This document shows, in pieces, positions 1-9,430 of a DNA stretch of 64,000 nucleotides. Every line of letters begins with the position of its first letter. Within the stretch, counting starts at the first letter, position 1. The notes below the pieces were generated by a model that was not told where the DNA came from, did not search any database, and worked only from the letters and a program-made list of their open reading frames with translations. Made by a program: the position numbers and the translations under genes. Source of the stretch: Stagonosporopsis chrysanthemi (Eukaryota; Ascomycota; Dothideomycetes; Pleosporales; Didymellaceae). The stretch spans positions 92,298-156,297 of the forward strand of contig JAFISE010000069.1 in NCBI GenBank assembly GCA_022560025.1, given 5' to 3'.

Positions 1-291
1 CGCCTTTCCCTACAAGCCAAGCTCACGACGTACCGTACACTCCTCACGCTGCTCGAACCATACCGCAAGCCGAAGGAGAACATACAACCGAACCTTGTGT
101 GGAGGGATGCGCCACTTGCGCCGGAGCTGGCAAAAACAAGAACGCTGGCCATACGTGTTGCAGGGCGCATTGGAGAGAAGCTGGGCGATGTGCAAGTACC
201 CGCTACAGCGGACGAAGACGACGAGGTTGACATGTTGGCCATGAAAGGACAGGGCAAGAAGAAGCTAGATGCAATCCTGGCTGGCTGGTGA
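1..291 (+). CDS. Fta4-like kinetochore subunit, 3' end only
   Basis: Reading frame 1 is open from the window edge to the stop at 289-291, giving the last 96 residues; the start lies outside. The stretch PYRKPKENIQPNLVWRD followed by a long helix with a basic tail resembles, from memory, the C-terminal part of the Fta4 family. Fta4 is a subunit of the Sim4/COMA inner-kinetochore complex, related to CENP-U, and helps attach centromeres to the outer kinetochore. The C-terminus is acidic and then lysine-rich (about residues 71-92). No intron is visible. The family name is inference from a short fragment; the reading frame itself is secure. Confidence 0.55.
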   Translation, partial: RLSLQAKLTTYRTLLTLLEPYRKPKENIQPNLVWRDAPLAPELAKTRTLAIRVAGRIGEKLGDVQVPATADEDDEVDMLAMKGQGKKKLDAILAGW

Positions 292-535
292 ATACGACAC
301 ATAGATGTGGGTTTCGTTCGCTTGCAACTTGGTAGTGCAATATTTGCACTTGCCTAGAGTCTGTAGGCAGGCAGGCATGATGATTAGCTCTCGCCTCCCC
401 ATCATGCGGAAAGCGCGACCACACTCCATGGTGTACCTCGAGAGCTGTTCTGTGCCAACTCGAGCATCTTCACAAAGCCCATCGTTACCGCAAACAGCCC
501 AGCCATCGTTACGTTCTTATAACGCATTCGTTATC

Positions 536-1810
536 ATGAAAGGTATGTGTTGAAACTAAGCACCCTTACACCCTACTGACCCAACATCAGCACGCAGTTC
601 ATCTCCGGTCTCTCGCAGACTGCGCACCATTTTGGACCACACAACCTCTAACCGAATGTCTTCGCGGTCGAGAATTGGCAAAAATCGGAGAGAAATCCCA
701 GGAGTGGGCATCGCCTTGCCGTACAGGCCTAATCCAAACCCGTCTCTGCGTGAGGCCCACACAGATAATGCTACGCCACCACAAGGGGATCAAATCTCAC
801 AGTATCACTCTGCCAGGAAGGAACGACGTCGACATGCAACACCGCTGGCACGCGATAACAAAACCAGTCGCAGCTTAAGCCCGCGGCGCGATACCTCGGT
901 ATCCAATACAAAGTTAGGCTTTGGTACACCGAAATCTCGCGCTCCCGGCGTGCCTATCGAGGAGATCCGCAAAACTCTTGTCATGACAAAGATTAGCGAC
1001 AAACCGGCTCCGTCTTCGACTATTTCAAAGACTACAGCGTCTCAGATAAAGTCTCGGCCACCACGTTTCCAAACTCGCGCTCGCGCTCAGTCCGATCCTG
1101 ATCGCTACGGAGCTCTTGAGGTTGTGACAAAGGAAAATTATCGTGTGCCGTAGGAGTCACGCTACGAACCGCGGACTGACGATCTAGGGGAGGCCCGTCT
1201 GAACAGTGCTGTTATCGAGGCCATACCAAAGCTGGTCACGGAACCGAGCGAGGCAGCAGCGCAGACAACGAACAAGCTGACAGCTGAGATCAGAGAGATC
1301 TTGCTAGCCAAAGACGCAGAAGCCAGCGAGGACGAGCAAAGAGAGCCTGAAGAAGCAGAGATACAGTCAGACATTGAAGGTCGCATGACTCCCACGCAGC
1401 AACAAATGATCGAAGCCTGGCAGTCCGTCCACCAGCAGATTCCAGAACGCACGCAAACATCTTCAGAGGCTGCGGAAACTGCTTCAGACATCGAGATCCC
1501 CACATCACCATCCCCAAGCACACACTCCGCCAACGCCCTCCTCGACTCAAGCAGTGCCTCCTCCAGCGAGCCACCTCTCCGCTCAAGACGCGGCTGGACA
1601 CGACGTATCTTCCTCTCGAGCGCTGTTCCTATGAGCAGATATGTACCAGGAAAACACCCCATGACAGGCTTCAACAATCCGGAGCCGGAGCGGCGCCCAG
1701 GGTGTCTGGGATCGATGATGTGGTTCTGGAATTGGCGTGTCTGGAAGGGGATAGGCTGCGGAATCAGAAAGGAGAAGGGCCTGGAGCGGATCGAATCGTT
1801 TGGGTCTTGA
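536..1810 (+). pseudogene. Hypothetical Ser/Arg-rich protein gene interrupted by an in-frame TAG
   Basis: The model joins 536-542 and 591-1810 across a 48-nt intron (GTATGT at 543, CTGAC at 576-580, CAG ending 590). It starts MKARSSSPVSRRLRTI. The frame stays open to 1150, meets TAG at 1151-1153, then continues in the same frame to the stop at 1808-1810. Without the TAG the product would be about 408 residues. It is low-complexity, basic and serine-rich at the start, then acidic and glutamine-rich, with a tryptophan-rich C-terminus. I do not recognise the family. One C-to-T change in a CAG codon would create this TAG. A 33-nt intron at 1121-1153 (GTTGTG...CCGTAG) would also restore the frame, but that is shorter than fungal introns normally are. 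A large antisense frame at 1162-2004 is treated as a shadow. Confidence 0.45.
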
Positions 1811-2004
1811 AGGCAGAGACGGGTGATAAGCCGAGCTATGTCATCTGGATGCCTGCTTGGTTCGAAATGCCCTGGATTCGTAGATGCAATGCTACCGTAG
1901 TGCCTGCCAATGTCTGCCACAACCCCCCGTATTGCCTGAACGCCAACGCTATGCCATGTCCCAAACGCCAATCCAATCAGCTTGATGCCGTGCACATGCA
2001 CCAC

Positions 2005-2915
2005 TCACCCCCTCTCCTCCTCCTTTTCCTCATCACTACTATCCGCCCTCTCCTCCCACCCAGCCAGCCGCCTCAACACCCGATTCTCCTCCCTCAATGC
2101 CCTCATCTCAGCCACCAACGGCGCCTCGCCTCTACTCTGCACCTCCAACGCCTTGCGCGCATACTCGGCCACGCGCCCCAGCCCCGCCTGCCACTCGGCG
2201 TGTTCGAGCCGCAGCTGCATGCTGGTTGCGCGCTCGGCGTCCAGCAGGCCCTGGTAGTGTTTGTGCAGGGCGAGGATGGACGAGGTCTGCGTGTAGGCGT
2301 AAGGGCGCAGTTTGTCGAGGAGCAGGGTGAGTGCGTTTTCGTAGTCGGTGACGAGGGAGGTGAGGGAGGTGTTGTGGGTGGCGAGGGAGGCGATGTGGGA
2401 TTCTAGCGTGGAGATGCGGGTTTGCAGCGTGGAGAGTTCGGCGGCGCGGGAGGCTGCTGGAAATGGGGTTTAGTATTTGGGTCCGTGGGTTTGTGGGGGA
2501 TTGGTAGAGTGGAAAGCATGGAGAATGAGAAGTGGTAGTTGTGGCACAGAAGTGGATGGTGATGGGGGGTCGACGTACCGCTTATCTCGCCGTTCACCTC
2601 ACGCGCACTCATCTGCCCCGGCAGAGCACCCACACTCCCCTCCTCTGCCGCCCGCTGCTGCAGCGCCTGCACCCCATTCAGCACGCCCTGCGTCTGTGCC
2701 TTGTTCTCCTCGAGCAGCTGCGAGAGCTGCTGCACCACGGTCCACAGGTGATTCATGTCTGTCTGCTGGCCGCCCGAGGGCAGGCCATTGACCATGGGGA
2801 CGCCATTCTGCTGTGGTGCGCCGTTCATTTGGGATGTTTGCGAGGGTGAGGGTGATGGGGCGGAGCGCGGCATGGCGACGTTGGACGTGCTGTCCAGGAA
2901 TGAGTAGTTGTTCAT
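2005..2915 (-). CDS. Coiled-coil protein of unknown function
   Basis: Complement of 2005-2456 joined to 2579-2915, about 262 residues. The intron has a GTACGT donor at 2578-2573 and tandem CAGCAG acceptors, so an isoform differing by one residue is possible. The N-terminal 50 residues are serine/proline/glutamine-rich. Residues about 55-95 form a heptad-like helix (MNHLWTVVQQLSQLLEENKA). After the junction another long coiled coil follows, rich in leucine, with repeated S/T-L motifs, and it continues to an acidic tail (EEKEEERG). I do not recognise the family; the length and coiled-coil content suggest a structural or adaptor protein. Its 3' end converges on the interrupted gene at 536-1810. 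Confidence 0.6.
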
Positions 2916-3686
2916 TATGACCGGGTTGGCGCGCCGCGGCGCGGTGCGTGTGGGTGGAGATGCGGCCGGGAGCTTGTAGGGGTGTCGTTCTGGAGCTATT
3001 GAAGGGTCCGACGCCGCGGGGATGGCTGGATGGGATTGCGAGAGCTTGTCAATGTGCGCTGAGCCGGATTTAAGCGCCGATTGCTATGCGCCAGAGGTTT
3101 GAGTGTAAGGAAGACGCACTGCGGGATGCACCGCGGGAGTGAGCAGTCGCACAGGCAAGGCTTAGCGTCTCGGCGAGTGCAGGGGTCCTAGTCTTGCAGC
3201 ACTTCTCTGTCACTTTCCAGCTTCAATCAGGTCACAATTCGTCACGTGGATGCAACGTGGTATCGAGTAATGCACTGCGTTTCTTCCATCATGGAATTAC
3301 TTAAATTGGTAAGTTCGTTGCAAATCCATCGATTGCAGTCGACGACGTGTACGCCCCAGGGCGCGCGTGTCATTGTGAAGGGCGTGATGTGATGGTCTCC
3401 GACCATGTGGTTTTTGCGCTTCTCTGCTGATCAAGCCACTCCAACATTCCTGAAGAAGCAGGTTACGATCAATCATGTTGAAAGTAGTTGACTTTGGTAC
3501 ATTTAGGGCGTGCTTCGCTCACACAAGGCGTGTCCGCTCGATATATTGATTACGGTATTACTGTTCATTCAACATGACGCTGCGAATACTCGGCCGTAAG
3601 ATCGATGTAAATGGACTCAATTCGTGAGCTCTCAACGGCCACAGACCATTCCAGACCAAGCCCACATTACTGCGTTGAAGGTTCAC
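2916..3686. other. Intergenic region upstream of the coiled-coil gene
   Basis: About 770 bases lie between the coiled-coil gene start and the 3' end of the phosphomannose isomerase gene. There is no open frame with coding character. It should hold the promoter of the minus-strand coiled-coil gene; I see no clear regulatory motif. Confidence 0.5.
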
Positions 3687-5259
3687 TTATAACTTTTGCT
3701 TCGCCTCCTCATCAAGCTGGCAGAAGGCTTTGAACGTCACCAAACCTTCCTCATCCCCAGCATCGGTCGTGCTCTCAATCACCACCTCTGCAGTCGCACC
3801 GATGAAGTATACGTAACCCTCTTTCAGCTCTTCCTTCTTGGGTCCTACACTGATTGTACCGCTGCCCTTGGTGCACAGCACAATGCTCGGTCCATCGATA
3901 GGATCAAACGTGCTCTTCGCGCCAGTCTTGTTCAGTGCTGTCCTGACGACCGCGAATTCGGGAATGGGCGGGTCGTACAGGGTGTTTGAAGAATTCGACG
4001 AGTACGCAGTGGTGTTCATCTTCGCATAGGCGAAGTCTGTGGGGCTCATCTTCTGCTCGCTAATGGGTGCGTACGAATACGTCAGCATCGTTGTGAGGGT
4101 GTCGACGTCCTTGAACTTTGGCGTGAAGCCAGCGCGCACGACATTGTCAGATGAAGCCATGCACTCGATGATGTCTCCCGAAAGGTAGGCATGGATATCG
4201 TCGGCCTTCAGGAACATGGCCTCGCCGACTTCGAGCTTTACGTAGTTTAGGAAGAACTGGACGAACAAACCAATGTCGCCAGGGAACTGCGAGTCGAGGC
4301 GGACAACAAGATCAGCGAGCTCTTGGCCGTCATTCGAAGGGCCACCGTTGCCAGCAAAGGATGAGCCCTCAGACTTGGCTGCTGAAATAAGCTCCTTGGC
4401 TGCAGAGGCGAGCACGTCTTGATCCGTGTTCATGACCTTCGTGAACGCTGACTGTAGGGCCTTCTTGTTAGCCTTGACCTCCTCCTCCTTATCCGAAGTC
4501 TCCTTGTCCTTGACTGTGTTCTCAAAGTTCTTGGCCTCCTCCTCGCCGACAAGGTTACGCAGGGACGGGATGGTTTGCAGGAAGTGTGCGATTTCAGCGA
4601 GTGGCCGGAAGCCGCAGAGTCCGTCGAAGGGTGTGACCGCGATGGTCATTTCAGGCTTGTGGTTGTCATCTTGAAGGCCATGTCAGTATGTGTCGTATCA
4701 GCAGCAACCATGCGTCTAACCTGGGTAGTTCTTGGGATCCTTCTTGTGCAGCTGCTCAGCAAGCTTCTTGTTTGGGTGGGCTTGGATGCTCAATGCCTTG
4801 CCAATCGACAGGACCTTGAACAGAAACGGGAGCCTGTTCTCGTAGCGCTCGGCAATATCGGCAGACAGTAGTGACTGATTCTCTTGAACAAGCTCAAGGA
4901 GCGAGCGCTGTGTCTCGAGGTCCTTCGAAGGAAGGGAGGGGTGCGTGCCCATCCATAGCTAGGGAGACGTCAGCGCCTCCACATGCGTTGGAAAACATGA
5001 GAGACTTGCCTCAGCATAAGGCTTGTCTTCTTGAATCGAGAAGTCGTCTGAGGCTGTGGCAGCATGGAATTTGGCGGCGGCGGAGTCCTTGCCGACCTTT
5101 CCTGGAGAGCTTCAGCATGTTGCTGGTAGACATCAAGCGGGGGGCAGCGCACCCCAATCGTAGCTGTTGACGCCTGGATCCAGTCAGCATGCTGTTCGCT
5201 TTCAGAGTTTGTGACCTATTGGGCGTACCACACTGCAACCTGATCAAAGGGACGCGCAT
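3687..5259 (-). CDS. Mannose-6-phosphate isomerase (phosphomannose isomerase, type I)
   Basis: Interconverts fructose 6-phosphate and mannose 6-phosphate in the cytosol, supplying GDP-mannose for glycoproteins and cell-wall mannan. Five exons on the minus strand: 5229-5259, 5153-5173, 5010-5101, 4721-4958 and 3687-4669, totalling 454 residues, a normal length for fungal enzymes. The exon order restores the family N-terminus ([19 protein letters not shown], then [13 protein letters not shown]). The zinc-site region [15 protein letters not shown] and the DDNHKPEM motif are intact, and a second cupin half fills the C-terminal exon. Exon 2 is only 21 nt. Introns are 55, 51, 51 and 51 nt. The third intron begins with GC (GCAAGT at 5009-5004), a GC-AG intron fixed by the E-L-W junction. 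Confidence 0.93.
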
Positions 5260-5631
5260 ATTGGAATTCTTTTTGCTGAATCGTGGTGGTGAGGTGGCAG
5301 CAACGTCAGAGCTCCAAGGGAGTTTTGGTGGGGTCTGCCACTACCGCGGAGGCTCCACAGCCCAGTTCGCCAGGATCGGCGACGGTACGTTCAGTCGAGC
5401 TGCAGGGCCGTGTCCCACTACAACTGCTATTCCCCTTCCAATCGCTTAGTGCCTCGGTACCATCCCTTGTGTTTGCTTCGCAATCTCTATGTTGCCGGTC
5501 TTCTCCTCCGCCTTCTGCACGTTGTCGTCAATCTTCGGTTACTCATGCACATCTGCGGTCGGCCCCTAAGGTAGTCGCGCGTGCCGGACGCAGCAAGAGC
5601 TTGGGAAGTGTCAGGCTGCACCTCACTCAAG
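5260..5631. promoter_or_regulatory. Shared upstream region of phosphomannose isomerase and sgf29
   Basis: This 372-base gap separates two divergent start codons, so both promoters must lie in it or in its transcribed leaders. Open frames here have no recognisable protein character. No clear TATA or named transcription-factor site was identified. Confidence 0.5.
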
Positions 5632-7333
5632 ATGGCAGCGCGCAGTAGGCCCCGCGGTGGGCAGATCAAGGACGAGTATGATGAGGAAAGGTCGCTCTGG
5701 AACCAGATCAAGAGTGATGCGCGCCACATCGATCAACTCATGGTAAGCATACATCGCCCCGCAGCAGCACAAGTACAACACAACATGTCTACCAGAGACA
5801 TCAGCAATTTGGACGATTTAGCTGGATATATAGGTGTAGGTCCTAGCACCAAGGCTTCCTCTTGTGAGCATCACTTTGATGAGCATCATTTCTGGACATC
5901 CATCAAATCGCTCTTCAGAGCGGTTGACCACTTGTTGGTAAGCGGTTGCTACACCGCATGACCTCCGGCAAACCCTCTACAGCTCACGGACGCGAGGACT
6001 GATATGTTACCATCACATATCGTTTGATTCATAGTTTGATTTGTGGCTGCTTCTGACATGACATGCAGGCACAAGCAGAAGCTGTCCGCAAGAAGGTACT
6101 GGACCTCGAGGCATCCCAGAACGCCCGATTAGGTTCGAGCGCCCCCGGTTACTTTGGATCATCTGAACTGACTGAATCAGCACGTGGGGCTCAGCCCTCA
6201 GAACGGATTGATGACGAGCTCGAGACCAACCTCCGTGAGCTCATCAAACTTGATAATGAGATAGTTGGTCTCCTCAAATCTGAAGATGGCGGCAACGACA
6301 TCTCCACTCAGATGGGGATTTTATCGGCGCTCAGGAGCTCAGACGATACCCCAACATCTGCATCACGCGCCACTAGTGTTGGGAAATCGCGTGACCGCCA
6401 GGGCAAACGCAAAGTCACTGACAGTTTCGATGATCGCGACAGTATTGCCGCAGACAGCCCTGGCCCGAGTCCGAAAGTTGTGATCAGTCAAAAGGACAAG
6501 CTCATTGCAAAATCAGCAAGCAGTAGGGCCGGATCAGTGCCCGTACGCGAAGGCAGCGTCAAAGCTGAAGACGATGACAATGGTAAGGGTAAGAGGGGTC
6601 GCTCTTCTGTTCCCAGGTCTTTCTCCAGTTCAACAAAGCAAGGATCTGCTCGTTGAGCACGCACATCAGACTTCACTCCCATTTTGGCGTTTTCATAGAT
6701 GGCAACGATACCCGCCACAGCGTTTCTTGTGCTTCACATGGACACACTCCTAGCTCCTTAGTCTAGTGAGATAGTTCATCTCAGAATCATGTCTTTCCCT
6801 GTCATCATTTCCTCGGTCTTTCCAATGCTATTACCATCATCCAATGACTGACAGCCTCATCAGATCAACCTCCTCGCCGCCTCTCGCCCAACACCGAGGT
6901 CCTCTACCGAAACAGCAAGCAGCGCGCCAACCAAGAAGGTGAAGGCATCCTCTGTCGTGTCACCAGCGTGATCGGTGATGGCAAGCAGCGCCGCTACGAG
7001 ATCATCGATGCAGATCCAGATCCCCCAACTCCAAACCAGCCATACCGCGCTTCCGTTGCGCATCTCGTTCCCATCCCTTCGTCCTCTGCAAACATCACAT
7101 TGCCTGACCTTCCGAAGAAGAGGGTAGTGTTGGCACTCTATCCAAACACAACAACGTTCTACAAGGCAGAGGTTGTTGCCAGTTGGGTTGCTGACCGGGT
7201 TAAGAAAGAGAAAGATGACAAGGAAGCAAGCACAGACGGAAAAGAGAATTTGGTGCGTCTGAGATTCGAAGGAGAAGATGAAGCCGACAGAGAGATGAGC
7301 GTTGAGAGGAGATACGTTCTGCCCGAGAAATGA
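5632..7333 (+). CDS. sgf29: SAGA complex subunit Sgf29 (tandem Tudor reader)
   Basis: Sgf29 anchors the SAGA/ADA acetyltransferase module on chromatin by reading methylated H3K4. Model: 5632-5742, 6069-6582 and 6864-7333, 364 residues. Exon 1 gives the N-terminal coiled coil (SLWNQIKSDARHIDQLM), continued in exon 2 (QAQAEAVRKKVLDLEA). A serine-rich linker follows. Exon 3 holds the tandem Tudor region: VLYRNSKQRANQEGEGILC with GDGKQRRYE (first Tudor) and VLALYPNTTTFYKAEVV (second Tudor). The two introns are long for this window: 326 nt (GTAAGC...GCAG) and 281 nt (GTAAGG...CATCAG). Retaining the second intron would stop translation at 6654-6656 and remove the Tudor domains. The first intron holds an exon-like duplicate (see findings). 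Confidence 0.88.
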
Positions 7334-7784
7334 GGCATTACAGCTTGTGTCGGGTCGGTACACTATACCAGCTAGCAAGACCTTAGTATCTTGTCCGTAA
7401 TCTTGAGAATCTTTATTCATAGCATTCTAGTAGGATAGAAGCTTAGGTATCCATGTTATCCATATTATCCTCAATAATGCCCATACACAGCCATTGTCTA
7501 CTTCTGAGTATCGTCAAAAGCTGCACGGACAACACACACGAACACGTCAATAGTTCCAACAACTTTATGCGACAATTGCATACATTCAGGCCTACCCCTT
7601 CACCAGTTTCAGATGATCATGTGTTTTCGCGCTCGGCCTCCTCGCGTTCTCATTGGCCTTTAACCTCCTAGCGAATGACGCAGACGACATTACTGGCCAC
7701 GCGCATCCACACTCTTGCGCATCAGAACGACACAAGCATTAACAAGCTTATGAAGCTATAGAGGTTCCCGATTGTGTCGCCTCG
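7334..7784. other. Intergenic region between sgf29 and the endonuclease III gene
   Basis: About 450 bases with no convincing gene. It should contain the sgf29 3' end and the promoter of the next plus-strand gene. AT-rich stretches occur near 7400-7520, but no specific element is recognised. Confidence 0.5.
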
Positions 7785-9014
7785 ATGCGCACTTCACGCA
7801 TTTCCCGCGACACGTCGCGCATTCTCGCAGCAAGCCGAACACTACGTCAGACCCGCTCCGGCGCGAATCCACCCGTCCACGACCCTTCAGATTCCGAATT
7901 GAGTTCTGTGCCGACAGATGTAGGCTCAGACGGCGACTTTGCAACACCTCCGCCCAAAAGAAGGAGGACGGTGCGCGATACGCCGGTCAAGGTCAAGCAT
8001 GAGACCAAAGAAGTCTCCCTGACGAGCATCACATCTCCGAAACAGGAGGCGAAGCCAAAGAAGGCACGGCGTGTGCCTGCGAAGAGGATCAATGGCGCAG
8101 ATGGGAGTGTCAAGGTGGAGCCGCCGTCCAACTGGGAGGAGATCTATGCTCTGACGCGCGAGATGCGCAACGAGAACGTTGCGCCGGTAGACACAATGGG
8201 CTGCGAGAGTCTGGCAGACAGGCAGAGGAGCCCGCGCGATCAGCGTTTCCAGACGCTTATTGCGCTTATGTTGAGTAGCCAGACAAAGGATACGGTCACG
8301 GCTGTTGCTATGCGAGGCATGCAGGAGCGGATGCCAGGCGTAAGTCGTTCGCACCCCCGCCCCCTATGCAAATGCTGATCGATACAGGGCTTTAATCTCG
8401 AATCTGTGCTCGCAATTGAACCAACCGAGCTAAATGGCTTCATCAACAAAGTTGGGTTCCACAACCTCAAGACCAAATACATCAAGCAGACCGCCGAAAT
8501 CCTGCGCGACAAGTTCAATTCTGAAATCCCAGACACAATAGAAGGCCTGGTTTCGCTTCCTGGGGTTGGCCCCAAGATGGCATACCTGACGCTCAGTGCT
8601 GCATGGGGTCGCGACGAAGGCATTGGTGTTGACGTACACGTCCACCGCATTACGAACTTATGGGGGTGGCATAAGACGCAGAACCCCGAACAGACAAGAG
8701 CTGCGCTGGAGAGCTGGCTACCGAAGGACAAGTGGCATGATATCAACAATTTGCTCGTAGGTTTTGGGCAGACGATATGTCTGCCTGTAGGGAGGAAGTG
8801 TGGCGATTGCAAGCTGAGCGAGAGAGGCTTGTGTCCCAGCGCCGTCCTGGGTATGAAGAAGAAAGTGAAGAAGGAAGCTGTCATCAAAGTTGATTCTGCG
8901 GGAGCGGGAGTGGTGAAGGAAGAGACTGTTGTCGCTGAGCTTAGTGAGGTCAAGGCTGAGGACGCGGATGTCGCAGTTGGTGATATCGAGGATATTGGGC
9001 GAGCGCCACGGTAG
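7785..9014 (+). CDS. Endonuclease III-type DNA glycosylase/AP lyase (Nth1)
   Basis: Base-excision repair enzyme that removes oxidised pyrimidines and cuts abasic sites in nucleus and mitochondria. Model: 7785-8339 joined to 8388-9014 across a 48-nt intron (GTAAGT...ACAG), 393 residues. The first ~110 residues are a basic, disordered leader with a KRRR cluster, a possible nuclear or mitochondrial targeting region. The catalytic core follows: [12 protein letters not shown], the helix-hairpin-helix LPGVGPKMA with the Schiff-base lysine, and the aspartate in GVDVHVHR. The iron-sulphur loop [11 protein letters not shown] plus a further Cys (GLCPS) is present. A lysine- and acid-rich tail of ~65 residues follows. 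The core is complete and no key residue is missing. Confidence 0.93.
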
Positions 9015-9430
9015 CGTTCATTACGGAGCAAATCATGATCATTGCCTAAGGAAAGCACTCGAGGATAGTCCTTGCATCGCTACGCTCCACTTGGCGTTAC
9101 ACAAGTCACGTTTCGGACGTGGTATGTTGCGTTTGATAAGGCAACAGCCAACCTTCACAGGCAGTCGCATCCAATATGCGCTTTCGCACCTTTGCGGGGT
9201 AATTGAGAAGACAAACAGAATGTTCTCACTTCAGCTTTCACTTCACCTCGCTCGAAAGCGCGTCTTCGTGGCCGCCCACACCGCATAAGACTGGTCCACC
9301 GCCCACGGTAGCGAGGTCCCTTATCACACTCCACCAGGCGAGCCCTCTCATAATCTTTCGCGCCTGCAACTGATTTTCGAACTCGACTAACCAATCTTTT
9401 GACCAGTGTCATAACGCGCCTCTACTCAAC
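9015..9430. other. Intergenic region upstream of the membrane protein gene
   Basis: About 415 bases between two plus-strand genes. No supported gene; it should hold a terminator and the promoter of the following gene. The open frames here lack codon bias and family features. Confidence 0.45.

Noticed and set aside
1162..2004. 280-codon frame on the minus strand
   Set aside because: It is antisense to the better-supported plus-strand frame, has no family features and needs a non-standard overlap.
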